64,000 nt of DNA, from positions 1,488,001-1,552,000 of the forward strand of contig CAVYRO010000002.1 in the NCBI GenBank assembly GCA_963771005.1, read 5' to 3'. Position numbers and translations under genes: made by a program. Of the stretch, positions 1 through 9,524 are shown piece by piece; within the stretch, counting starts at the first letter, position 1, and every line of letters begins with the position of its first letter. Below the pieces are notes generated by a model. It saw only the letters and a list, made by a program, of their open reading frames with translations, was not told the DNA's origin and did no database searches. Source of the stretch: DASQZK01 sp963771005 (lineage in GTDB: Bacteria > Bacteroidota > Bacteroidia > Bacteroidales > GCA-2748055).

Positions 1-1511
1 GTCCCCAATGGAGGATGAGCCCCTGACGGGACCTTCCATCTCGCGATATTTCTCAGGGCTTATCTTTTCCAGGGATTCCGTGCCTACAACGGTACGGAGG
101 CTGCCAAACACTACCGTCGCTCTCTTTCCCCGGAGGCTTACCACTTCACCGGGTGTCTCCTGCCCTTTCATCAGGACGTAATCACCGTTCTGTATCACAT
201 TACCGGTCTCCTCCTTCTTTTCTGTCTTTTTCTTTCGCAGTGAAGGATTACGTGACCTGATGTTATCACTCGTTTTTCGGAGCTCGGTGATCCTTGTCCT
301 CAGTTCATCTCCTTCTTTCCCGGGCGAATCAGGATCTGTGGTTTCGCTGACACTTTCACGAAAAGCCTCCAATTTTTTCCGGGCCTCACGGGTTTTATTT
401 CTTTCAGCTTCCGTTTCACGGATCTCACGTATTGTATTCTCGATCTGCCGGTTAACGCCTGAGAGCAGACGTTCGGCTTCATCCTTTGCCTCTTTAAGTA
501 TCTTCTTGCGGAGTTTATCTGTATCGCTGAGTTCAGTATCATATTTTTCCACAACTTCGGAAAGCCGTTTCTCAGCCTGACGTATCTTCTGCCGCTTATC
601 CTCCCAATATTTTTTATCCCGGATGATATCCTTAAGGTGCTTTTCGAAATCGACATGTTCCTGCCCGATTTTGCCGGCAGCAGATTTCAGTATATTTTCC
701 GGCAGCCCGATTTTCCGTGCGATCTCGAAGGCGAAGGATGACCCAGGCCGGCCCGGTGCAAGCTTGAATACCGGTACCATATTCTGTGTATCGAAAAGCA
801 TGGCGGCGTTCACGATCCCTTCGGCCGATGCGGCAAAATGTTTCAGGTTGGTGTAGTGGGTGGTGATCACACCAAAAACTCCCGCTTCATTCAGGCTTTC
901 CAGGACCGACTCTGCAATGGCTCCCCCCAGCATCGGTTCGGTTCCGCTTCCGAACTCATCAATGAGAATGAGACTGGACGTTCCCGCATTCCGTGTAAAA
1001 TTTTTCATATTGATCAGGTGGGAACTGTACGTGCTCAGGTCATTCTCTATCGATTGTTCGTCGCCCATATCGAGAAAAATATCCTGAAAGCATCCGCAGA
1101 CGGAATTCGAGGACATGGTTACGGGAAACCCGCACTGAAGCATATATTGCAGTAATCCTGCTGTCTGAAGGCACACCGATTTCCCTCCGGCATTGGGTCC
1201 CGAAATAAGAAGGATCCGGTTCTGCCTGTTGAGCCGGAGATCAAGCGGGACGACCTCATTTTCCTTTTTCAGCTCGCGGAAGGAGAGATATAGAACCGGA
1301 TGAACCGCGGCAATCCATTCCATCTCCGGTTCATCTTTCACGACAGGTATGACAGCCCGCATATCGATGGCAAATCTTGCACGTGCCCGGATGGAGTCGA
1401 TGCGGGCGAGAAAGGAATGGGAATGTAGAAGATCATCGATATAGGGGCGGATGAATGTTGTCAGACCGGTCAATATCCGGATCATCTCGCGGCGATCGGC
1501 GATCTCAAGCT
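1..1511 (-). CDS. mutS2: MutS2 family protein, ATPase part (downstream of a frameshift; C-terminus outside window)
   Basis: This is the larger part of a MutS2 protein, an ATPase of the MutS superfamily that in studied bacteria acts on recombination intermediates or collided ribosomes. The frame is open from about 1511 to base 1. It contains a Walker A motif GPNAGGKS (about 1177-1200), the following QSIENDLSTYSSH block, the Walker B motif LILIDEFGSGTEP and the TTHYTNLK switch. A long charged coiled coil follows (about 250-650), and the start of the C-terminal region lies at the edge. The Smr nuclease domain expected next is not visible. This frame continues the neighbouring N-terminal piece after one extra base in a GGG run (plus-strand CCC, 1512-1514). 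Family assignment is secure. Whether the gene is really broken is not. Confidence 0.9.
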
Positions 1512-2233
1512 CCCTGCAACTCGTTATTGGCTTCCACCACTTCTGCAGGTTCGATGAAGGCAGTCTTCCCGGTGGCCGATTCGTCGTGTACATATCCCTT
1601 GATCAGCCTCTTGTTCACCGCCGGGACAGGGATCACAGGACGTCCGTTACGGATGGTGAGAGTGGCATCCTCATCGACCAGACCCTGCTGGCGGGCTTTT
1701 TCGAGCAGGCGGTTGATCTTTCCGCTTATGGCAGATTCCTTTGCGCTGATTTCCCGCCGGATCCGGTGCAGGTCGGGTGATGCATTGTCCCTGATCTTTC
1801 CGTGCCTGTTAAGTATGTTGCCGATCCTGTCCATGACCACCGGAAAAACCACAACTTCCGAAGCCAGGGCCGACAGTCGCGGCAGAGGGATGTCATGGCC
1901 GGATTTCAGGAACGAAACAATAGCCCTCACGGAATCGAGCGCCCTCTGGATATCGAAAAATTCCTGTTCCTCAAGGAAGGCTCCTTCAACCTTCGCCTTT
2001 TGCAGAGGCCGTGAGATGTCGATGAAATGGCCGATGGGAAAATCGGCATCCGAGAGAATGATCTGCCGGAATTCTTCCACTTCCTCCAGCCTTTTCCGGA
2101 TCATCTCCGGGTCGGAGGAAAATGCCGAATTCATGATATCCTCCCGTCCCGGATCAAAAAGGCAGAATTTTACAGCCTGTTCCCGGATCTTATCAGCACC
2201 GATCTTCTTCTCAAAATTATCAGGATATATCAC
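1505..2233 (-). CDS. mutS2: MutS2 N-terminal part, ends at a frameshift
   Basis: The 242 residues from the ATG at 2233 match the MutS2 N-terminal and lever regions: an early block reading MIYPDNFEKKIG, the helical core, and the connector FIEPAEVVEANNEL. The frame then meets a TGA at 1505. Deleting one G from the GGG at 1512-1514 restores the expected continuation (ELEIADRREMIR) and the whole ATPase domain. No other lesion is seen in the remaining 1.5 kb, which favours a sequencing error or a very recent mutation over an old pseudogene. The gene starts about 10 bp from the end of an inverted-repeat element (2244-2500), so that element forms its upstream region. Confidence 0.85.
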   Translation of the reverse strand: MIYPDNFEKKIGADKIREQAVKFCLFDPGREDIMNSAFSSDPEMIRKRLEEVEEFRQIILSDADFPIGHFIDISRPLQKAKVEGAFLEEQEFFDIQRALDSVRAIVSFLKSGHDIPLPRLSALASEVVVFPVVMDRIGNILNRHGKIRDNASPDLHRIRREISAKESAISGKINRLLEKARQQGLVDEDATLTIRNGRPVIPVPAVNKRLIKGYVHDESATGKTAFIEPAEVVEANNELQGA

Positions 2234-2243
2234 GTAGGTTTTC

Positions 2244-2500
2244 TATTTAGTGTTTGCCAGAAAACTCGATGGCCCTTCGGCTCCGCTCAGGGACCGGTGA
2301 CTTCATTCAAGAGGGTGAACTTTTCGGATGGTGGTAAGGCACGCAAAAGACCCTATGTATAAATTTAAAATTCAGTGACTTACGCAAGAAGGGCCTTTTG
2401 CGTGCCTTACCACCATCCGAAAAGTTCTTCGTTCATCGAATTGACCGGTCCCTGAGCGGAGCCGAAGGGTCATCGAGTTTTCTTTTGATACTATTTACCA
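2244..2500. repeat. Nested inverted-repeat element (MITE-like), largest of a dispersed family
   Basis: Two inverted repeats are nested. The outer arms are 2259-2298 and 2444-2483 (40 bp, one mismatch, sharing ACTCGATG..CCTTCGGCTCC). The inner arms are 2317-2349 and 2395-2427 (33 bp, perfect, containing GGATGGTGGTAAGG). The centre is AT-rich. CTATTTAGTG lies outside the left arm and the related ATACTATTTA outside the right, so the element probably ends in these boxes. Relatives lie at 22270-22380 and 28600-28672. No coding capacity is evident. A non-autonomous mobile element or a large structured repeat is the likely nature; no transposase is present in the window. Confidence 0.85.
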
Positions 2501-2578
2501 GCAAAGGTAATAAAATAATAGCTCGGCTTAGCGCGGATATGAGAGTCCATCAAACCCGGGCGGGTAGTCAATGTCGCG

Positions 2579-3586
2579 TTATTCCGGCGGGGCATACATC
2601 AGGTCGTTGAGCTCTTTGGCAATATCCTTCGGATCGGATTTCATGACGAGATAGTAATGATCCCCGGAAGGATCGTCGGTCCATAAATTCCTGCTCGAAA
2701 TACGTCCGCCCAGGGTTTGAGGGTCGGATACCTCCAGCCTGTTACTTCCCCGCACGAGATCAAAATACGGCGCGGGTCCGCGGACTGCAACGAGAGCCGA
2801 GATCTCATCCCAGCTGTAACGGTCGTCGCCACTGGTGTAATATTTAAACGCCATCGCCACGGGGTTGCCCCCAGGGGTGTAAATATCGTCGAATTCACCG
2901 CCCGTTTTAACCTCCCATCCTACTTCGAACCCGCCGAAAATGGCCTCTGCAGGCCAGTTTTCCAGTACATAGGCTGTTTCGTGTGCATACGTATTAAAGT
3001 TGAATTCTTCGTTACCCTGTGGATATTGCCCCCCCATACATGACCATGAACTCACCTTCTTTCTGACCAGCTCCGGACCGGACAGGTTGCTGAATTCATC
3101 GGGACCTGATTTCAGTAGTTCGGCCAGGTTGTTCAGGTAACCGGTTGTGACAATAACCACGGAATGATCAGTCTCACCGGCAAGGATACGGCGATACAGG
3201 CTTGTGGCATCAGGGGCGAATGTGCCGTTTTGAAGGCCATGCGGGAAGGAATCGGCCACTTCTTTCGAATAATTGCTGACACGGTCGGGAATGGTATGGC
3301 AGCCTTTGTAAATGCCTATGGGGATACCTGCCCGGTTATAATACGTATTGATCGCATCTACACATGCCGCTCCCCAGTAACCGTCGTAACATCGTGAACC
3401 CGATGATACCATGACGCCCAGGATCTCGCATTCCCCAAGGGTCTGAAGCCTGTTCAGCATGGCAAGCGTCCCGGCATCATCAACATCGAGGGCCATATCG
3501 GTATCAAAGATGATTTTCACGGGCGGGGCAGAAAAGCCTGAACTTACTAGGAGAGCCAGGGTAAGAAGGATCATGATCTTTTTCAT
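2579..3586 (-). CDS. Secreted nucleoside hydrolase (inosine-uridine preferring family)
   Basis: The predicted product hydrolyses the N-glycosidic bond of nucleosides. The protein is 335 aa from the chosen ATG. An N-terminal signal peptide (MKKIMILLTLALLVSSGFS) is followed by the calcium-binding Asp cluster of the family, here DTDMALDVDDAG rather than the usual DTDxGxDDA. A VVIVTTGYLNNLAELL segment follows, matching the family's 'TGPLTNLA' strand. I chose the start at 3586 because it gives a clean signal peptide; upstream ATGs (3595, 3640) only add residues before it. Export suggests nucleoside scavenging in the periplasm or outside. It stands alone. Family confidence is good; substrate is unknown. 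Confidence 0.8.
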   Translation of the reverse strand: MKKIMILLTLALLVSSGFSAPPVKIIFDTDMALDVDDAGTLAMLNRLQTLGECEILGVMVSSGSRCYDGYWGAACVDAINTYYNRAGIPIGIYKGCHTIPDRVSNYSKEVADSFPHGLQNGTFAPDATSLYRRILAGETDHSVVIVTTGYLNNLAELLKSGPDEFSNLSGPELVRKKVSSWSCMGGQYPQGNEEFNFNTYAHETAYVLENWPAEAIFGGFEVGWEVKTGGEFDDIYTPGGNPVAMAFKYYTSGDDRYSWDEISALVAVRGPAPYFDLVRGSNRLEVSDPQTLGGRISSRNLWTDDPSGDHYYLVMKSDPKDIAKELNDLMYAPPE

Positions 3587-3820
3587 GGGGAACATATTTA
3601 GATTGAACACAGGTGAATGTAGTAAAAGGGAGACGCGCAAACAAATATCGGAAAAAAAAGGATATGGTGACGGACTGGGAACCTATTTGCCGTGAGGGGT
3701 TATTGAGACGACGCCATCTCAAGAATCTCATTCTAAATTCAGTTATTTTCACATTATAAGTTCGCTTTTGCTCCATTTAGAAAGCCGCAGGGCGGTCCCT
3801 GAGCCGCCGAACCGTAAAAC

Positions 3821-4290
3821 TGCAGGTGACCAGGTGACCGGTTGATTTTAATACTACGTAAGAATCTCTCCAATCAACAACTCAATAAATCAACAAATCA
3901 ACAAATTCTTAGCCTGCAGGTGACCAGGTGACCGGTTGATTTTAATACTACGTAAGAATTTCTCCAATCAACAACTCAATAAATCAACAAATCAACAAAT
4001 TCTTAGCCTGCAGGTGACCAGGTGACCGGTTGATTTTAATACTACGTAAGAATCTCTCCAATCAACAACTCAATAAATCAACAAATCAACAAATTCTTAG
4101 CCTGCAGGTGACCAGGTGACCGGTTGATTTTAATACTACGTAAGAATCTCTCCAATCAACAACTCAATAAATCAACAAATCAACAAATTCTTAGCCTGCA
4201 GGTGACCAGGTAACCAGGTGATTTTAGGACTACGTAAGAATTTCTTCAATCAACAACTCAACAAATCAACAAATCAACAAATTCTTCGGT
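3821..4290. repeat. 94-bp tandem repeat array, five copies
   Basis: Copies begin at 3821, 3915, 4009, 4103 and 4197, exactly 94 bp apart. The first four are almost identical and the last is degraded (GGTAACCAGG instead of GGTGACCGG). Each unit has a half rich in GGTGACC, then TACTACGTAAGAAT, then 9-bp-period AATCAACAA runs ending AAATTCTTAG. No open frame or spacer variability is seen, so this is neither a CRISPR nor a coding repeat. A shorter GC inverted repeat (GGCGG..CCGCC, 3791-3808) sits just before it. The array fills the gap between two minus-strand secreted-enzyme genes. Confidence 0.9.
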
Positions 4291-4435
4291 GAGTTTCACT
4301 AAAGATTTCACAGATTATCACAGATGGTTTGAACTCCATTCAACAAATCAACAAATCAATAAATCACTAAATTCTTCCGGATCCGTGTTCCTCTTCCACT
4401 TCACCAAATCACCGATAATTTGTGAATGACTTTTA
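4291..4435. repeat. Composite intergenic repeat mosaic (short-period modules)
   Basis: This stretch continues the 94-bp array with modules found at other loci in the window: CACAGATTATCACAGAT, 9-bp runs of AATCAACAA and AATCACTAA, and ATCCGTGTTCCTCTTCC followed by CACTTCACCAAATCACC. It lies just downstream of the GH78-like gene stop. No gene is seen. Confidence 0.7.
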
Positions 4436-4443
4436 AGACATCT

Positions 4444-6834
4444 TCATTCTTCTTCGATCTTCACTTCATTCCCGCCACCGGTAAGAGCGTATTCCCGGTT
4501 GTTCCAGACCAGGGTACCGCTCAGGTTCTCCGGCAACGCAACATGGAATATATCATATTCTTCCTCATGCATGTATGAGAACCTGATGAGCCCTCCGGGG
4601 TGCGGCATTTGCGCTTCAATATGATCCAGGCTGCCGGGGGCCGGTCTTACAAGCACTGTCCTGAAGCCGGGAGACGCAGGACGTATACCGCAAACCAGGG
4701 CAAGGAATTCATATGCAGGCGAAGCGCTCCACCCATGGCAGTCTGAACGGGTAGGTTCCGGCTTCTCGGCAAAGGTTGTAAGACCCAGGTGCAACATTTC
4801 CTTCCACGGATCGAGAAGCCGGAGAAAAAGATCCCCCCTCCCTGCAATTTCCAGGGCTCGGTTCATAAAAAAACGATAGTAGACAGTAGCCTGAATGAGA
4901 TCCCTGTCGGAAGCGATCCTCTCCATGAATTTCCCGGCTTCGTACGCGGGTACAAGACCGGTTATCACGGCCATGATATTTGCATGCTGGCTGTATTCCG
5001 TTTTTTCCGGTGAATCGGCAAGCAATTTCTTCGAATCATCCCAGCAGTTCACAAAAGTGCCCCTGATAATTTTTCTTGCCAACTGCATATACTCCCCTGC
5101 TTCCTCATTCCTGCCGAAGGCCGCAAAAAGCATCGAAGCTGATTTCAGGGACCAGGCATACTGGAGACTGAGGATGGAAGAAATACCATCAACCCCGCCT
5201 TCGGGCACACCCCCGGTATGTTTTTCAGGGATCCAGGGCCATTCCTGCGTCCAGTCAACAAAATTCCAGTAAGGAACATTTTCCAGCATGCCCGTAACCG
5301 GGTCGATATACCGGCGGTGCCATTCCATGATCCCGGCTATCTTATCCAGGAATCCGGAAACAAAAACCGAATCATCCCGGAGCATGTAATAATCGTGAAC
5401 CATCAGCGTCCAGAATAACGAGAATGGGGGTATGACATTCCGCCCCCGCGAGGGCCAGGCATTGTTTGTAAGCCCGGAACTGTCAACCGACCAGCTGAAT
5501 TGCTCAAGCGCATTCCTCATCAGCCTGTCATCGCCCGATACGTAAAGGGATATCAGTGACTGAATGCGCGTATCGCCTATGTATTGCAACTGTTCATAAT
5601 AGGGACAATCCATATAGGTTTCCCACGCACATAAACGGGCCGTACGCCATGAGGTCTCCCAGATAGTTTGAAGTTCAGGGTCGCCGGAGGAGAATGAAGC
5701 TGTTTCATCAAAGGGGTAAGCCGTGAACATACCGAAAAAGTCGTCTATATGCAGGGTATCGTCCGCCGTGGTGATATCCAGTTCTGCATACCGGTACGTC
5801 CGGAACCAGGAAGGGATGAAAATCATAGCATCCTGGCCGTCAGCAAGAATGACATCATGATATCCGACGATCACCTTTCCGCTTGTTATATCCCTGTTGC
5901 CCTTCACCAGTCTTTCACCGTCTTTGTCATTTCCGGGCATGTAAAGCGATTCCGACCATGTCACCCTGATCGCCGATCCTGCTCCACCGCTGTAATGCAA
6001 TTCGGGAAAGCCAGCCGTGAGTATACCATTGTCGAAGAGAATCCTGACCCGTGTATGGGGAGGCACGGGAAAAGCGGGCCGGGAAGCATCAATCCCGCGG
6101 TTCCTCATGGGTCCTTCAATGTCTCTTATCGCCTCAAAACGTGTGGTATCCCTCTCCAGTGGTGGTATATTTCTTTTTTCCAGGGTCCATGGTATTTTTT
6201 CTCCGGGCCGGATGGAAAAACTGTCCCCGGAAGCTGCGATCCACTCCCCCGTTTGCTTCCCGGGAAGGTTCCATCCCCTGATCGCCAGCCTGTCAACAAC
6301 GGAATCGCATGCCGGGGCAAGAAACCCGCCCCTGACATCAACCCCTTCCTCAACCGGCACCGGGTAACGGGAATGATCCTCCCTGAACTGCCAGTTTCCC
6401 GGTGTGTTCAACTCCGGCATCTTTTCGCAGGAAAACCAGAACGCAGGTCTGACGGTGATCATGGATTCTCCGCCATACCTGCCAAAATAATCCACGCCGG
6501 CGGCGATAAGATTCATACCTTTTTTAAGATACGGGCCAATATCCCATGTATCGTATTTCCAGTGTTCCGTATCGGACAACTGGGGCCCGGTGCCGAGATA
6601 TTGGCCGTTTACATAAAGGCGGTATCTTTTGTCGGCGGAGATACCGATGATAAGACTATCAGGGATCTTTTTTATCCTGAACCCGTTCCTGAAATACCAA
6701 TGGCCGTAATGTTCTCCGTTTGCCAGGGTAGCTACGGTCCAGGAAGGAGCGCCCGTGTTTTTACCTGAAAAATTGCATTCCGTGAAAACCAGGAATGAGA
6801 AAAAAATGAATCCGGAAAGAAAGAGATTTTTCAT
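4444..6834 (-). CDS. GH78-like six-hairpin glycosidase lipoprotein (alpha-L-rhamnosidase related)
   Basis: The product is a 796-aa exported glycoside hydrolase, probably removing rhamnose-type sugars from polysaccharide. It begins MKNLFLSGFIFFSF and has a lipobox-like FTEC at about residues 17-20, so it is likely a lipoprotein. An N-terminal beta domain follows (IGISADKRYRLYVNG, typical of bacterial rhamnosidase N domains), then a jelly-roll region, the alpha/alpha six-hairpin barrel with DCPYYEQLQYIGDTRIQSL in the place of the general-acid motif, and a C-terminal beta domain. I preferred the start at 6834 over 6858 because the signal peptide begins there. No SusC/D partner or other polysaccharide genes flank it. 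True substrate is open. Confidence 0.8.
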   Translation of the reverse strand: MKNLFLSGFIFFSFLVFTECNFSGKNTGAPSWTVATLANGEHYGHWYFRNGFRIKKIPDSLIIGISADKRYRLYVNGQYLGTGPQLSDTEHWKYDTWDIGPYLKKGMNLIAAGVDYFGRYGGESMITVRPAFWFSCEKMPELNTPGNWQFREDHSRYPVPVEEGVDVRGGFLAPACDSVVDRLAIRGWNLPGKQTGEWIAASGDSFSIRPGEKIPWTLEKRNIPPLERDTTRFEAIRDIEGPMRNRGIDASRPAFPVPPHTRVRILFDNGILTAGFPELHYSGGAGSAIRVTWSESLYMPGNDKDGERLVKGNRDITSGKVIVGYHDVILADGQDAMIFIPSWFRTYRYAELDITTADDTLHIDDFFGMFTAYPFDETASFSSGDPELQTIWETSWRTARLCAWETYMDCPYYEQLQYIGDTRIQSLISLYVSGDDRLMRNALEQFSWSVDSSGLTNNAWPSRGRNVIPPFSLFWTLMVHDYYMLRDDSVFVSGFLDKIAGIMEWHRRYIDPVTGMLENVPYWNFVDWTQEWPWIPEKHTGGVPEGGVDGISSILSLQYAWSLKSASMLFAAFGRNEEAGEYMQLARKIIRGTFVNCWDDSKKLLADSPEKTEYSQHANIMAVITGLVPAYEAGKFMERIASDRDLIQATVYYRFFMNRALEIAGRGDLFLRLLDPWKEMLHLGLTTFAEKPEPTRSDCHGWSASPAYEFLALVCGIRPASPGFRTVLVRPAPGSLDHIEAQMPHPGGLIRFSYMHEEEYDIFHVALPENLSGTLVWNNREYALTGGGNEVKIEEE

Positions 6835-6984
6835 GAACCGTAAGATTTCTACAAACATTCATCCATCTAAAACCTGTCTTAAATGGATCCTGCTTAACCC
6901 AGTATATGCCAAAAATTAAAGTTCAGCCTTTCCTATACGGCAAACCGGGTAACAGGGTTTAATTACACAGACGAAATCACGGTT

Positions 6985-7425
6985 TCAGAACAGCCGCCCT
7001 CCGGCAAGCCCGGCCAACATAGCAATAAGAACCAGAACAAGCATGATGATTGCCAGGATACCCAGGTAGATGAAGAATTTTTTCAGGTACCTGAATGATG
7101 CATTTAAAACTGAGGTTTCACAATGGTAGACGGACTTGCGCAGAAGATCGGAGAAACGGAAAAGATACCATGTCGGGAAAAAGTAAACCACAACAAAAAC
7201 GAGGTAGATAAAGAAAATGAACCCTTTGGGCAGGGTTTGACCGTATGGACCGGCGGGAACAGGCCCTGCAATGAAAAGAATGGAAAAACTCACAACGATC
7301 ATCAGGGCCAGCATAATAAAGCCCACAATGGCAAGAAAACCGGCCCATTTGCCGATAGAGCTCATATCTTTTGACGTATCCTCGCCTATGCTGAGGCCGG
7401 GCTGAAATTGCTGATTATTTTCCAT
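6985..7425 (-). CDS. DUF5362-like small membrane protein
   Basis: The 146-aa protein has a short polar N-terminus and about four membrane segments: after SSIGKWAGFLAIVGFIML, around FIFFIYLVFVVVYFFP, and a C-terminal pair ending in a Gly/Leu-rich helix. The SIGKWA-FLAIVGFIML start and the YLFRFSDLLRK..FRYLKKFF block fit the Bacteroidota family DUF5362, whose function is unknown. The gene is single, with no partner on its strand. The 267 bp upstream (7426-7692) holds only an AT-rich stretch with a weak copy of the CACTTCAACACATCACC module. Confidence 0.65.
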   Translation of the reverse strand: MENNQQFQPGLSIGEDTSKDMSSIGKWAGFLAIVGFIMLALMIVVSFSILFIAGPVPAGPYGQTLPKGFIFFIYLVFVVVYFFPTWYLFRFSDLLRKSVYHCETSVLNASFRYLKKFFIYLGILAIIMLVLVLIAMLAGLAGGRLF

Positions 7426-7692
7426 GACTGTATAATTTTAGGATTTGTAAATCAGATACATTGGAAAAGGTTAAAAAGTTCGAAAAGGAAGAAGGAGAAC
7501 ATAAAGAAACGCCGAATATCGAATTCCGAACCTTTCCCTTCCCATACACCACTTCAACACATCACCAATTCACTAAATAAATAGGGTTTCGGGTTTAAGA
7601 CGTCAGGTTCCATGTTCCAAAAACCAGTGGGCCCTGCTGACCGAAAAAATGAATGAAAATTTTAAACGGATATTTAAACTGGCGATATTGAT

Positions 7693-8448
7693 TTGCCGAA
7701 CAAAACTCAAAAAATATTCATCAAAATTTTATTAAATATTTGGTATTCATTATTTTTTATTTTATATCTTTATATAAGAGCATTAGATAGTTCCTTAAAT
7801 AAAATAAAACTGCTAAATCCCGTAATATACGATTATAAGAAGGATTTTTTCCCCGACCTTTCAATTTATCCTGAATTATCAAAAACTATTAATTCTCAGG
7901 ATCGATTTAACAGGGCAGGTTTAATCGCTCAGGAGGCAAAGGAAGTAATTCCCCAAATTGTACATCATGATGAGGACAAAGACATTTATGGAATAGATTA
8001 CGTTGCTTTGGTTCCTTATTTAATCGGGGCTGTTCAGGAACAACAAACCCAGATTGAAAGTCTTCAAAATATTATTAACTCACAGGTGCAGGAGCTTGTT
8101 GAAATCAAAGACTTTACCGGGTATGCAGAAAGTGCGTTAAAGAAGAGTACCATCCGGGATCCTTTGGAGAATTCAACAGTAGATAATGTCCCTATTCTTT
8201 ATCAGAATACGCCAAATCCCTTTTTTGATATTACGATAATTGAAGTCTTCCTTCCTGAAAAAGTTCAAACTGCTAAATTATATATTCATAATCTGAATGG
8301 CATTGAACTAATGATTAAGGATTTGTCTGATCGTGGAGATCTCAAAATTACGATAGATGGTTCTAGCCTTAAGAAAGGGATGTATTTGTATACGCTTACA
8401 GTCGATGGAACGATCATTGACTCCAAGAGAATGATATTGACGGAATGA
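7693..8448 (+). pseudogene. 5'-truncated S74-chaperone (tail-fibre-like) protein with T9SS sorting domain
   Basis: From about residue 30 the protein matches the end of a peptidase S74 intramolecular chaperone domain: IRALDSSLNKIKLLNPVIYDYK, then GLIAQEAKEVIPQIV, then IDYVALVPYLIGAVQEQQ. A coiled coil and a T9SS type A sorting domain (NTPNPFFDITIIEV..GMYLYTLTVDG) follow. The preceding 30 residues are hydrophobic, AT-rich and unlike the family, and the only start is a TTG at 7693. Full-length relatives carry a long N-terminal ectodomain here, so the gene appears to have lost its front. S74 domains normally trimerise and cleave off. This fragment lacks the catalytic front part. It opens an AT-rich island with other decayed T9SS genes. 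Confidence 0.7.
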
Positions 8449-8510
8449 ATCCTGGCTTGTCTAGGTAAAAAAGACTTACAAGCCTGAAAAATCATTTTAA
8501 TACGCAGTAA

Positions 8511-8630
8511 TGTGGCGGGAGCTTCACGATCTCAAACAACGGAATGATTGAACTTTCCGAAGGTGATGAATTTAATACCGAGACGGGTGCTATGATTGAT
8601 ATAAGTTATGGTTCAATAAATAAAAATTAA
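8511..8630 (+). pseudogene. Remnant: last 39 codons of a relative of the 9525-11514 gene
   Basis: In this frame the sequence reads GGSFTISNNGMIELSEGDEF and then a stretch ending GSINKN before a stop at 8628-8630. The tail of the large pseudogene ending at 11514 reads GGSISIINNGSIR..HGDLF and ends GSIDKNE. The two tails are clearly related. A stop codon at 8508 precedes the fragment, so only the end of the gene survives. Like its longer relative, it is followed within a few bases by a small T9SS protein gene. This is the main evidence for a duplicated cassette. Confidence 0.65.
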
Positions 8631-8635
8631 ACACT

Positions 8636-9520
8636 ATGATACGTATTAAATTTCAGGATTTTATAGCATTGGTATTGTTTCTAATACAAAGCAGCATTGC
8701 GTTCTCGCAGGATTATTTTCCTATGAATTTTAAAGACGGGACCTGGGCTGAGAGATATTCCCCGTATGAAACTTCTTATATGGAAGATATTTATAAAAGG
8801 TGTTTTGGGGATACGGTAATTGATGATCAGTTATATTATAAATTGTATGAAAAAAAATACATTCAATGGTATACCGTAGATTCTACGGAATATACTTTTG
8901 TCGGGCTTATCACTGAACTCCCGGACAAAACGGTTCAATACATTCCTAAAGGGGGAACAAATCCAATAACCATATATGATTTTAATATTAATATCGGTGA
9001 TACTATAAAAGGATACAGCGAATGGAATTCATTTGTGGTAGGAGTTATTGATTCCGTGGAAATATGCTGCAAATATCATAAGAGATATAGTGAATTTGGT
9101 TCAGGCTTTCCTTCAAATTTCTGGGACCCGGCATTAATTGAAGGTGTCGGCTATTCAAACGGTCTCCTGGGTTATTTCCAATCGTTTGAGAATTTTGAGA
9201 CGACATATACGCTGGAAAGCTACTGGGAAAGGTCTGACCCTGATTGTGAGGGCTGTTATTTTCCTGATGCCGTAAAAAACTATAATTCAGAACCCGAAAT
9301 CTTTCCCAATCCATTTAATGATCATATTAATATAAATTCTGAACAACCCCTTCTGAATTACAGAATATATAATCTCTACGGGAAATTAGTCAAATCCGAA
9401 AATTCACAATTCACTTCAGATAAAATCCTGGAAACAGGAAATCTTCCACCCGGATTGTATCTGATACAGGTTCAATTTATCGATCGTTCCACTTCTTCCC
9501 TAAAAATGATAAAATACTGA
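8636..9520 (+). CDS. Secreted protein with T9SS type A sorting domain (cassette copy A)
   Basis: The 294-aa protein starts with a signal peptide (ALVLFLIQSSIAFSQ). Its middle resembles the common Bacteroidota secreted family whose members carry a VEGVG-type motif (here LIEGVGYSNGLLGYF). It ends with a T9SS sorting domain (EIFPNPFNDHININ..LPPGLYLIQV). Molecular function is unknown; the sorting domain implies transport across the outer membrane and release or surface attachment. It is intact, unlike its relative at 11550-12467, and begins 5 bp after the remnant at 8511-8630. Base composition is distinctly AT-richer than the flanking housekeeping genes. Confidence 0.75.
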   Translation: MIRIKFQDFIALVLFLIQSSIAFSQDYFPMNFKDGTWAERYSPYETSYMEDIYKRCFGDTVIDDQLYYKLYEKKYIQWYTVDSTEYTFVGLITELPDKTVQYIPKGGTNPITIYDFNINIGDTIKGYSEWNSFVVGVIDSVEICCKYHKRYSEFGSGFPSNFWDPALIEGVGYSNGLLGYFQSFENFETTYTLESYWERSDPDCEGCYFPDAVKNYNSEPEIFPNPFNDHININSEQPLLNYRIYNLYGKLVKSENSQFTSDKILETGNLPPGLYLIQVQFIDRSTSSLKMIKY

Positions 9521-9524
9521 AACA

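Noticed and set aside
300..656. 118-aa ORF on the minus strand inside mutS2
   Set aside because: It is an out-of-frame shadow of the MutS2 coiled coil; the family frame is open throughout.
2244..2500. Insertion sequence
   Set aside because: Long inverted repeats but no transposase coding capacity in 257 bp.
3821..4290. CRISPR array from regular repeats
   Set aside because: The whole 94-bp unit repeats, with no unique spacers between repeats and no cas genes.
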